Of a stretch of DNA of 27,210 nt, positions 1 through 8,996 are shown piece by piece. Position 1 is the first letter of the stretch. Each line of letters begins with the position of its first letter. This DNA comes from Anaeromyces robustus. Taxonomy: Eukaryota > Neocallimastigomycota > Neocallimastigomycetes > Neocallimastigales > Neocallimastigaceae. The DNA lies in assembly GCA_002104895.1 (NCBI GenBank), contig MCFG01000469.1:20001-47210 (forward strand), given 5' to 3'. The notes under the pieces were generated by a model, which was not told where the DNA came from, made no database searches, and worked only from the letters and a program-made list of their open reading frames with translations. Both the position numbers and the translations under genes were made by a program.

Positions 1-396
1 AACACCCCAATTACCATCATTATCTACATATTGAACAGAACAGTTACCTACACTACAACAAGAATAGCCTTTAGATAAAATGGAGGAGGAACAATTTGAA
101 GTAGATGAAGAATTTTCGTTATTGTTACTTTTTTCTTCACATCCACACCATTTTTGATTTTCAATACCCCATGAACCATCTTTATCAGTATAAACAACAG
201 TACAATTTGAAGAACAGCATTTATAACCAAGATTTTTAATAGAAGCTGAACAATTACTAATGGAAGAATTAGATTCAATATAACATCCACACCATTGATT
301 ATTTTCATAACCCCATGTACCATCTTCATCAGTATAAACTACAGTACATTTTGAGGAACAACAACTATAACCTTGATTTAAAATAGCATCTGAACA
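1..396 (-). repeat. Tandem fungal dockerin modules (two complete, one partial)
   Basis: Three homologous modules of about 39 codons lie at 280-396, 139-252 and 1-93. Each opens with a Cys, then GY-x-CC, a Cys-x-V-x-Y-x-D-x-D-G-x-W-G core and, in the complete copies, a W-C-G-C end. The linkers between them are Ser/Asn-rich (9 and 15 residues). The third module stops at the window edge just after its W-G core. This spacing and Cys pattern is that of the fungal non-catalytic dockerin family. Confidence 0.9.
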
Positions 397-2046
397 TAAA
401 TTATTATTGTTATTAGATGTAGGAGTTGGAGTTTTAGTTTGAGTGGTAGTTTTTGTAACAGTAGTACTAGTATTAGTATTAGTATTATCTGGTGGACTAG
501 TAACAGATGGTGGATTAGTTACTGAACCACTATCTCCTGCTTGAGCAACAGCAGTTTGAGTTGAAGTACCAGCAATAATAGTATAAGTTTGACCTACTAC
601 CATTTTTGGTGAAGTAACAAGAATAGATGAATAATCATTAATTGGTGTAAATGATGCAATAACATTACCACTTTGATCTTTAACAGTTAATAAAGTACCA
701 GCTTTTTGAGAAGTAATAGAAGTTTGAATATTTGGTTGATAAATTTTACCAGTTTCCATACCAAAACCTCCACCTGGACCACCTTGTCCACCTTGACCAC
801 CTGGACGTCCTTGACTTCCTGGAAATTGACGTTTCCAACGACCACCACTACTACTACCACCAGCAGTAGCTATAACAACAGCATTTGAATCAATAGCATT
901 CATACCTTCAGCATCAAAAGCTGCCATATTACCATAAATGGCACCACCATTATTACAAGCATAAACTTCTGCAATACCTCCAATATAAAGTACACCATTA
1001 GAATCAATACCATCTACATCACGTCCTTGTACAGTAACATAAGTTTTACCACCAACAATGTTAACATAAATACTACCATCAGTTCCAGTGGCTCCACCAC
1101 CAAAACCTCCCATTCCCCAACCTCCATTATTATTGGATTGAGTTTCATCTTCAGCTTTAGTAGCATTAATACCATCATCAGTAGATATAATATGAACTTC
1201 ACCACCAAGAATATCAATCATTTGACCTTCTATACCTTCACTACTATTTTTAATATCAATATAACCACCATTTATAGTAAGATGAGTTTCAGCATGAATA
1301 CCATCATTATTAGTATCAATACTAATATTACCACCATCAATAACAATATAACCTTTATCTGGATCATCGGATCTAGTAACTTTAATAGCTGTATTTTGAG
1401 AAGTAATATCAACATTAGCATTTTTTACACATAAAGAATTTTTAGCTTTAATACCTTTTTGAACAGCTTTTGGAATAACAATTTCACCACTAATAAGTCT
1501 TAAATCCTTTTTACATCTAATAGCTTCACTATAATTACCAGTAATATTTACACTACCAGAACCATTAATAGAAAGATCAGCATCAATAAAAAGACATGCA
1601 TCAGGTTCATCATCAACAAGTGTATAATTTGAAGAATCAACAAGTTTATTAGTACCAACAAGAGTAATTGTTACTTTATCAGCGGTAACACCATAAATAG
1701 CAGGACCATTATTACTAGTAATAGTAGCATCATTTAAAATAATATGAATATAATCATCTTTTGTAGCTTCAATACGAAGTTGACCGTTTAAAGAACCTTG
1801 AAGAATATAAGTACCAGCTGTAGATATAGTTACAAGAGCATTAGAGGCTATGGCACCATTACCATTAACAGTACATGTATTACCATTACAATTAATATTA
1901 ACATCAGAATTAATATCATAACTTTCATCTAAGTCCTTCTTTTTATATTCACAAGTAACCGGACCAGCAGTTAAAGTAATTTCACCTGCAACATAATTTG
2001 TTGCATATAATAAAGTGATAAATAATAAAAAGTTGAATATTTTCAT
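1..2046 (-). CDS. Secreted dockerin-bearing carbohydrate-binding beta-helix protein, C-terminus cut by the window
   Basis: Reading from the ATG at 2046, one open frame of 682 codons runs to position 1 without a stop or intron. Residues 1-21 form a signal peptide (MKIFNFLLFITLLYATNYVA). Residues about 25-440 are rich in short G/N/D turns and repeated I-x-I/G-G-x-I strands, like the Cthe_2159-type carbohydrate-binding beta-helix proteins of clostridia, and include Gly-rich loops (for example a GGQGGQGGPGG stretch). A small beta domain (about 445-510) and a Thr/Asn/Pro linker follow. Then come Cys-rich fungal dockerins (CBM10 type) at about 551-589 and 599-636, and a third from 652 that is cut by the edge. 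Known of the family: dockerins attach proteins to the fungal cellulosome scaffold, and Cthe_2159 relatives bind cellulose or pectin. Inferred: a non-catalytic, cellulosome-attached plant-polysaccharide binder. The bacterial-type front half joined to fungal dockerins suggests acquisition from gut bacteria. Confidence 0.88.
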   Translation of the reverse strand, partial: MKIFNFLLFITLLYATNYVAGEITLTAGPVTCEYKKKDLDESYDINSDVNINCNGNTCTVNGNGAIASNALVTISTAGTYILQGSLNGQLRIEATKDDYIHIILNDATITSNNGPAIYGVTADKVTITLVGTNKLVDSSNYTLVDDEPDACLFIDADLSINGSGSVNITGNYSEAIRCKKDLRLISGEIVIPKAVQKGIKAKNSLCVKNANVDITSQNTAIKVTRSDDPDKGYIVIDGGNISIDTNNDGIHAETHLTINGGYIDIKNSSEGIEGQMIDILGGEVHIISTDDGINATKAEDETQSNNNGGWGMGGFGGGATGTDGSIYVNIVGGKTYVTVQGRDVDGIDSNGVLYIGGIAEVYACNNGGAIYGNMAAFDAEGMNAIDSNAVVIATAGGSSSGGRWKRQFPGSQGRPGGQGGQGGPGGGFGMETGKIYQPNIQTSITSQKAGTLLTVKDQSGNVIASFTPINDYSSILVTSPKMVVGQTYTIIAGTSTQTAVAQAGDSGSVTNPPSVTSPPDNTNTNTSTTVTKTTTQTKTPTPTSNNNNNLCSDAILNQGYSCCSSKCTVVYTDEDGTWGYENNQWCGCYIESNSSISNCSASIKNLGYKCCSSNCTVVYTDKDGSWGIENQKWCGCEEKSNNNENSSSTSNCSSSILSKGYSCCSVGNCSVQYVDNDGNWGV

Positions 2047-2270
2047 TCTTGTTCTTTTTTTTTTTTTTAAATGAGTATCTTTATTTTTAATTCTTTATTT
2101 TTTGTTTTATTTTGTTTTATTTTATTTTGTTTTATTTTTAATTCTTTTATTTTTTGTTTGTTTTGTTTTGTTTTGTTTTTTTATTTTTTTTTTATTTTTA
2201 TTTTTTTTTATTCTTTTTTATTTTTATTTTTATTTTTATTTTTTTTATTTTTTTTTTGAATATAAATTTA
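2047..2270 (-). promoter_or_regulatory. A-rich leader / probable promoter of the dockerin protein gene
   Basis: Directly upstream of the ATG at 2046 the coding strand is about 200 bases of A with scattered T and C (AAAAT and AAAAC pentamers) and almost no G. Long poly(dA:dT) of this kind is typical of nucleosome-poor fungal promoters. A precise TATA box or start site cannot be chosen. Confidence 0.35.
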
Positions 2271-2805
2271 TTAAAAACTTTTGTAAATAAATTATAAAAT
2301 AAATTTATTTCAAATTCTATAAAAAGTTATAATATATATATTATATTATCTCTAATAATATAATTAATAAATATATTTTTTTAAAAATATATTATTGAAG
2401 AAAAAAAATTATAGGAAAATAAATTCTTTAAATACTTTTTTTCATTTTAATGAATAAAAAAAAAAACAATTATTAAAAATTGTATCAAAATATTTTCTTT
2501 TTCTTTATTAAATTAGAAAATAAAGATTGTTATCTTAAATTTTTTTTTTTTTTTTTTTTTTTTTATTATTAAATAAGTAATTAAAAATTGAAATATAAAA
2601 ATAAAATAACAATTGTAAGAAAAGTCAAGAAATTTCTTCAATGAATGAATCTGAATGGCTGAAAAAATTTCAGTTGTCATTTCTTAATATCTAATTTAAT
2701 ATAATTTTTTTAATTAATATAATTTATTAAAAAGTATAGAAAAATATAATTTTCCGATTTTCATTATTACATTTATTAAAAAATTATTGTTCCACACATG
2801 AATAA

Positions 2806-2917
2806 ACTTTAAATATTAATAAAAATTTAATATTAATGTTTTAAACAATTCAACTTTAAATATTAATAAAAATTTAATATTAATGTTTTAAACAATTCAA
2901 CTTTAAATATTAATAAA
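2806..2917. repeat. 47-bp tandem repeat, about 2.4 copies
   Basis: Units begin ACTTTAAATATTAATAAA at 2806 and 2853, with a partial third at 2900. Each unit holds an ATATTAAT / ATTAATAT-like inverted pair around an A-rich centre, so single strands could fold into small hairpins. Confidence 0.8.
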
Positions 2918-3144
2918 AAAAATAAATTAATAAATCATAAAAATATTTTTAATTAAAAAATTTTGATAAAATTATTGCTTATTATTATTATTATTGTTTA
3001 TTATTATTATTCAGATATTATTCAGATTTCTATTATTTCAAACAGATAAATTTTAATTATTATTAAATCTTTAAAATAAAAAATTAATTTATAATATAAA
3101 ATTAAGATAGCTTATTTTTGTACTACTTATATGACTTTATTTTT

Positions 3145-3480
3145 GATATTGTGTAATGCATATTTAATAATAATAAAATAATTTTCTTTATTATTTCTTG
3201 TCATTATTTACAAAAGATTTTTTTTTTTTTTTATGACTATTATGATAATTAATATGAAATTAATTATGATAATTAAAATATGATAATTATTTATTGTTTT
3301 AATATGTATATTCTAATTTCTTTTTATCTTTATGATAATTTATTATTGTTTTAATATATATTTTCTGATATTGTGTAATGTATATCAATAATAAATAATT
3401 TTATTGTTTCTTGTCATTATTTTCTATTTTTTGTTTATATGGTTATTATGATAATTTATTGTTTCGATATGTATATTATA
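3145..3480. repeat. Degenerate tandem duplication of about 220 bp
   Basis: GATATTGTGTAATG occurs at 3145 and again at 3367, TTTCTTGTCATTATTT at 3194 and 3407, and versions of TTATGATAATT plus TATGTATATT follow each. The order is conserved with a spacing of 213-222 bp, so this is an old local duplication with indels. Confidence 0.6.
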
Positions 3481-3871
3481 ATATTTTTTATTTTTTTTTA
3501 TTAATTTTATTTTTATATTTATTATTTATGTACAAAAAAAGATTATGTTATTATTCTTATTTATTGGAAAAAAATATATATATATATTTAATTCTTATTA
3601 TTTTATATTAAAAAATAAAAAATATAAAAAAAAGGAACCTCTTAGATTAAATAACAACAATAAATGATTCTATTACTGTTATTATATTGTATTATATTAT
3701 GTATAAAATAAAAGTTGACTTGATGATATAATATTATAAATATAAAAAAAGTTTAAGAAATATAAATATATATGTTAAAGATTTACCAATCATATCAAAA
3801 TTGATTTTAACAACATTTTATTAAAATATTAAAAAACTAAAAAAAAAAAAAAAAAAAAAAATAAATTTAAA

Positions 3872-4081
3872 ATGGGGGATAAATTAATAGTTTTATCATA
3901 CATCATTTATTTCATTTATTTAATCATAATATTGTTGATCATAATAATTAATAATATTAAAATAATAAAAAGAAATTATGAAATAAAATATTTATTTATT
4001 TATTTATTTATTAGTATTATTGTTATAAACTTATTAATTTATGTATTAATTTTAAAAAAAAAAAAACATTTTTTAAATTAA
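3872..4081 (+). CDS. Doubtful small membrane protein ORF
   Basis: A 69-codon frame starts with an ATG followed by a G run (ATGGGGG), preceded by an A-rich leader like those of the real genes here. It encodes two hydrophobic segments (about 6-31 and 40-62) with a basic loop between them and a KKKK-containing end. No family is recognised. Ile/Leu/Tyr/Asn-rich frames arise by chance in AT-rich DNA, so it may not be a gene. The G run and the leader are the only points in its favour. Confidence 0.22.
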   Translation: MGDKLIVLSYIIYFIYLIIILLIIIINNIKIIKRNYEIKYLFIYLFISIIVINLLIYVLILKKKKHFLN

Positions 4082-4613
4082 TATATTAATTTAATATTAA
4101 GAATAATTGAAAAAGAAAAAAATAAATAAATAAAAAATTTTTCATGATAATTACTTTAATGAATAAATTGATATCAAAGATATTAACATTATATAAAATT
4201 AAATTTAAATGAAAAAACCTTTTGAAAGTCATAAACGCTTAATAATGATGTTAGTAACACACGATTAAATTGAAGTGATATTGTAGTAACTGAAATAAAC
4301 CAATTCAAAAAAAAATAATATTTTTTATTTTTATTCGATAAATAATTTTTAATAAGAAAATCCGGGATAATTTTTTTTTTTTAATTAATTTTTAATTAAA
4401 ATAATTAATAAAAATGTGAAAAGGTCATTAAAGATGTTTATATAAATTAAAATAAATAAAAGTAAAATAGTTATTTATTTAATTAGCATAACCATTAAAA
4501 AACCTAAAATAAATATATAAAAATAAAATAAAATAAAATAAAATAAAATGAAATTATATTAAAATAAAAATTACAATTATAAATATAAAAAAATATAAAT
4601 GTTATTTATCTAT

Positions 4614-4617
4614 TAAT

Positions 4618-4668
<51 letters not shown>

Positions 4669-4690
4669 TATTTATTTATTTATTTATTTC
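4614..4690. repeat. (ATTT)n microsatellite
   Basis: Almost uninterrupted TTTA/ATTT tetranucleotide repeat of roughly 18 units, with one TATA slip and a C near its right end. Confidence 0.9.
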
Positions 4691-6136
4691 TATTTATTAA
4701 TTTATTATATTATTTAATTGTTATATTAGTTTTTATTTTTGCTAAACATTTTCTATAATAACATCAATAATAATGATAATAATAATAATCATAAAATTTG
4801 GTATTATCTTTTATGTTTATTTGATTATATATATATATATTAATAATATGATAAGAAATTTTATCAATTTTATATTTTTTAACAGTATTTTACTATAAAT
4901 ATTATTTTTTATGATTATTATTTTATATTTATTATATTTACTTATTTAATATTTGGTCATTCTATTATTTCCTTTATTGTTATTAAAAAATAAAAACAAA
5001 AAAAAAATTATCATCATCATTTCATTTCATTTTTTAATATTAATATTATATTCAATTAAATAATATTCAAATTTAAATATTTACTTTTTTACGAGACTTT
5101 AAAAAGATTTCTTTAAATTATTTTTTCCTTTTTTTTACTTATATCTGAATCAAGTTCAATTAAATTATTTATATTTTAAATAATTTTTTATAAATCTATG
5201 AATTTTTTTTTTGTTTGACCGTTTCTTTGCTCATTTATTTATATACAAATAAAAATTTTTTATGTATATATAAATAATATCATCAATTTACAATATTACT
5301 TTATCAATATCTATTTCTATTTTAATATATAGTAAACTTATAGTATTTTACTAAATTTTTTAACATTTTTTTTCTCAATTTTTTCTATGCTTGTTTAAGT
5401 ATATTAAATAATAAATGTAATAATATGATATTGTATAATTATTTTTTCATTTTTTATTACTTTAATTGCTGTTTTTATTATTATTTATTTATTTATTTTT
5501 TACTTATAATTTTTATATTATGATATTTGTCCCAATCAATAATAAACTATCTTAAAATAATTTATTTGTATCAAGTAATATTTATATAACCTAATCTTTA
5601 TTATTTTTATAGAAATAAATAAAAATAATTATTGTAATGTATATTCAATGATTCATAAAAAATAGATACATATTTTATTTTATTCATTTATTATGGAATA
5701 TTTTACTTTTATCCATTCATACATACCGTTTTTCTTTTTATTTAATAATTATAAAAATACAAAAAAAAAAAAAAAATAATAATGAATGATAAATATATAA
5801 ATTATATACTACTATTATTATAAAAAAAAAAAAAAAAAAAGGATTATTTAAATAATTTTTAATATATTATATCTATTTTAATTAATAAATAGAACATTAA
5901 AAATAAAATTTTAATATAATATAAAAAATATAGGAAAGATATAAGGTGTATAAAAAAAGATAAAACTTTAGAAAAGTTTTTATCATAAAATTTTTTTAAA
6001 TAGTAATAATAAATATAAATTTAAATATAAATATAAATATAAATATTATTGTCAAATTTTAATAATTATTATAATTAAAAAAATATTTATATATTATTTA
6101 TTAATTTATTTTTTGTTTCAAAAACAAAACAAAAAA

Positions 6137-6153
<17 letters not shown>

Positions 6154-6170
<17 letters not shown>

Positions 6171-6297
6171 TAAATATTTATATTTGTTATTAAATACAAA
6201 ATAAAAAATGAAATAAATGAATAGTTGATTTAATATGAATAAAAATTAAAATTTTAAAAAAAAAAAAAATAAATAAATTTAATGACTTTAATTAAAA
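6154..6297 (+). promoter_or_regulatory. Upstream region of the S8 protease gene
   Basis: A (TA)n tract at about 6154-6173, preceded by an A run of about 22, lies about 125-145 bp before the ATG at 6298. The last 60 bases are A-rich. A TATA role for the (TA)n tract is an inference from position and composition only. Confidence 0.3.
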
Positions 6298-6997
6298 ATG
6301 AAAAATTATTTTTTATTATCTATAATAATTATATTATTTAATTATTTTATTGGTGTATATACTGAAAATGCTAATTACATTATTGCAATTTTAAGAAAAG
6401 AATCAGATAAAAATTATGACGAAACAAATGATATAATTCAACAATGGATAGATGAATTAGTTATTGAACGTATGAATGATATTTATGATATTATTGAAAA
6501 ACATAAAGATACTTATATTTTGGAAAATGGGGAACAAGATGAAAAATTAGAAAAAGAATTTAATTCCATTTCTTTTAAAAAACGTCAAAATGAAAATACA
6601 AAATATTTATTTATTAATAAAAGTAGACCAAATAGCCTTTTTGAAAAACATGTTAAATTACATGCTAACCCCAATAATTCCACAATAAGAGTAACTATGA
6701 AAAGACGTCGTGGTAAAAAACAAAAATATTTATTTATTAATAAAAATAGACCAAATAATATTTATCAACGTTCCATTTTATCATCTCCAAATTTTAATAA
6801 TAAAACAACTATTGACATAGATTTTATTCCATTTGAATCTAATTTAGTAAATCATATTTGTCCTATTTCAAATTATTATACTGTTAATGCTTATCTTTCC
6901 GAAGAAGCAGCACGAATTGTTTGTTCTTTAGAAGATGTTATATTTTGTGAGAAATCAATCAATTTGAAATTCGAAAATAATGTTAATAATAATGATG

Positions 6998-7032
<35 letters not shown>

Positions 7033-8256
7033 TCTGGTAATAAAGAAAAAAATAATGATTTCAAAAATGTATATTATAATGTAGATTCTATAAAAAATGA
7101 AACCAATTGGTCGGATGTAAATGTACAAGAAATTTCAATTAGTAATAATCATTTATCGTTAATATCTCAATCAGCAAAAATTGATAAGAATAAACCAATT
7201 GATAATAATTTTTATTATCCAAGTACGGCTGGTCATGGTATTGATATTTATTTTATTGACCAAGGTATTATTGTTAATAGTGAAGATTATGATACTTATA
7301 AAGGTACGTCATATGAACGTACTGTTACTTGTGATGCTATTGGAACTAGTAATGAAATTCGTAACACTACAAAAAAGGAGAAAAAGAATTGTAGATATAA
7401 GAATGAATATCCAGAACATGGTATTGCTGTTTCTTCTATTGCTGGAGGAACAGTAGTTGGTGTATCAAAAAAAGCAAATCTTCATATGATAGCGATAGAT
7501 ATGACTAATATTAGTATTTTGAGAAGTCTTGATTATATTTTATTACATGGACAACCTCATAAAACTATAATTAATTTATCTGTTGGACATAGTGATGGTT
7601 TTGATAAAGCAGAAGAAGATAAATTAAGTGATTTAATTAGTAAAGGATTTATTATTATTAATGGAGCAGGTAATGATAGTCGTAATTCATGTGTTGATAA
7701 AAATAATAAAGAATTCCATGCCTATGCAGGTTATCGAAAAGGAATTTCAGTTGGTGCTACTGAAACAAAAATATACGAATTTGGATATCGTAGGGCTAAT
7801 TATTCTAATTATGGAGATTGTATAGATATTTATGCACCTGGAAGAGTTATCTTACCTATTATTATAAATGAATCTAATGCTGGTTATTATGATGATGGTC
7901 AAGGTACTTCTTTTGCAGCTTCTATTGTTACTGGTGTTGCTGCATCAATTATGTCTGAACATCCAAAAATAAAATATGATCAAGAATTAATGAGAAATAC
8001 ATTAATTAAAATGGCAATTAATGATGTAATTAGTGATTTAGGATCTTCTGATACTCCAAATCATTTCATTAACAATGGTAAACGTCAAGTTTATTATCCA
8101 AATTCTTCCAGTAATCATGATAACAATTCATCTATTGATGAAAAAATAAAATATTCAGATGATTGTAATACAAAAGATAGAAATAAAGAAAATAAATGCC
8201 TATTTAAAAATGATTGTAAAAGTGAATTTAATAATTGTAAAAATAAAGGTATATGA
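6298..8256 (+). CDS. Secreted subtilisin-like (S8) serine protease
   Basis: A 652-residue intronless frame. Residues 1-22 are a signal peptide. An inhibitor-like propeptide follows (YIIAILRK near 27-34, then about 35-215). The S8 catalytic set is complete: Asp321 in DIYFIDQG, His374 in EHGIAVSSIAGG, the oxyanion Asn459 in NGAGNDS and Ser538 in GQGTSFAASIVTG. The His motif is looser than the usual HGTHVAG. A 41-residue segment is duplicated in the propeptide (from 102 and 143), each copy beginning KYLFINK and preceded by basic residues. An Asn tract (about 232-247) separates propeptide and catalytic domain. The tail after about 600 is hydrophilic with four Cys. Family knowledge: such enzymes are exported, self-processed endopeptidases; in a gut fungus, protein digestion or processing of secreted proteins is likely. 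AAAG/GTATAT at the stop could be a splice donor, but I found no good following exon. Confidence 0.9.
6601..6846 (+). repeat. 123-bp in-frame duplication in the protease propeptide
   Basis: About 33 bases at 6601 are repeated almost exactly at 6724 (AAATATTTATTTATTAATAA, then a near-identical continuation), 123 bp = 41 codons apart. Beyond the first 11-12 codons the copies have diverged but remain alignable (NPNNSTI versus NFNNKTT). Confidence 0.75.
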
Positions 8257-8996
8257 TAAAAAAAAAAAAAAATAAACTAAAAAATATATATAGAATATAA
8301 AAATGAAAACGAAAAAAAAAATCTAAATAATAAACTAAATAAAATAAAATAATAAAAAAAAAAAGATGTTATACTGTTCATATGAATGTATATTGGAAAA
8401 TAATATTATTTTAAGAAATATTTTAATAGAATAATAATAAAAAAATAATAAAAGAAAAGATATCAATTAAAAATGAAAAAATATTTTAATGATATTTTAA
8501 AAATACATATAAAAATTCTAAAGAAGAAAAAAAATTTTTTTTTTTTTTTTTTTTTTTAGTATTTATATTTTTTATTTTAAGATAGATTATAAATAATATT
8601 ATAAAAAAGGGCAATTGAATGATAAATGAAAGAAAAAAAAAAAAAAAAGAAAAGAATCATTGAAAATTTTTCGTTTGTTTATTTTATTAATGTTTTTTAA
8701 TGTTAAAAGAAAAATTATTGAAAGAATTTCGTTTGTTTATTTTTTAAATGTTTTTTAATGTTAAAAGAAAAATCATTGAAAGAATAACGTTTATTTATTT
8801 TTTTTTAATGTTAAAAGAATTATCAATGGATTGAAAGAATAACGTTTATTTATTTTATTAATATTAAAAGAAAAATCATTGAAAAAATTTCGTTTGTTTA
8901 ATTTATTAATGTTAAAAGAAAAATCATTGAAAGAATTTCGTTTATTTTATTTTATTCTATTTTTTTTTTTTATTTTTATTTTTACTTTTATAAATT
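8257..8996. other. Convergent 3' spacer between protease and pol-like gene
   Basis: The protease (plus) and the pol-like gene (minus) converge here. The first 390 bases are A/T filler with AATAAA-type sequences just after the protease stop; the rest is a six-copy minisatellite. A frame that spans the minisatellite on the plus strand is low-complexity and overlaps the pol-like gene antisense, so it is not called. Confidence 0.7.
8650..8957. repeat. Minisatellite, six copies of 48-59 bp, each with one CpG
   Basis: Copies share TTAATGTTAAAAGAAAAATC then ATTGAAAGAATTTCGTTTG. The TCGTTT/ACGTTT element falls at about 8672, 8731, 8788, 8842, 8891 and 8939, so units shorten from 59 to 48 bp toward the pol-like gene. 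The block ends about 40 bp from the stop codon of that gene. Confidence 0.85.

Larger units (their letters stand above)
2271..6297. other. 4 kb AT-rich intergenic spacer
   Basis: No convincing gene. It holds many homopolymers (for example T runs near 2540-2563, A runs near 3839-3861 and 6127-6153), a 47-bp tandem repeat (2806-2917), a degenerate duplication of about 220 bp (3145-3480), an (ATTT)n tract (4614-4690), a palindrome CTGAAAAAATTTCAG at 2659-2673, and one doubtful small membrane ORF (3872-4081). A slightly more complex patch at 4205-4305 has no open frame. Confidence 0.7.

Noticed and set aside
48-329. Minus-strand frame overlapping the dockerin region
   Set aside because: It is a different frame of the dockerin gene; the true frame gives the Cys-rich modules and continues from 2046.
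1027-1434. Plus-strand Ser/Thr/Asn/Ile-rich frame
   Set aside because: Antisense shadow of the beta-helix coding sequence, caused by its repetitive ATT/ACT/GGT codons.
2071-2290. Two overlapping Phe-rich plus-strand frames
   Set aside because: Antisense of the A-rich promoter of the dockerin gene.
7181-7456. Plus-strand frame within the protease
   Set aside because: Alternate frame inside the S8 catalytic domain, whose own frame has all active-site motifs.
8240-8262. Splice donor (GTATAT) at the end of the protease frame
   Set aside because: Plausible donor, but candidate acceptors downstream lead only to A/T filler or immediate stops, so the TGA at 8254 is taken as the end.
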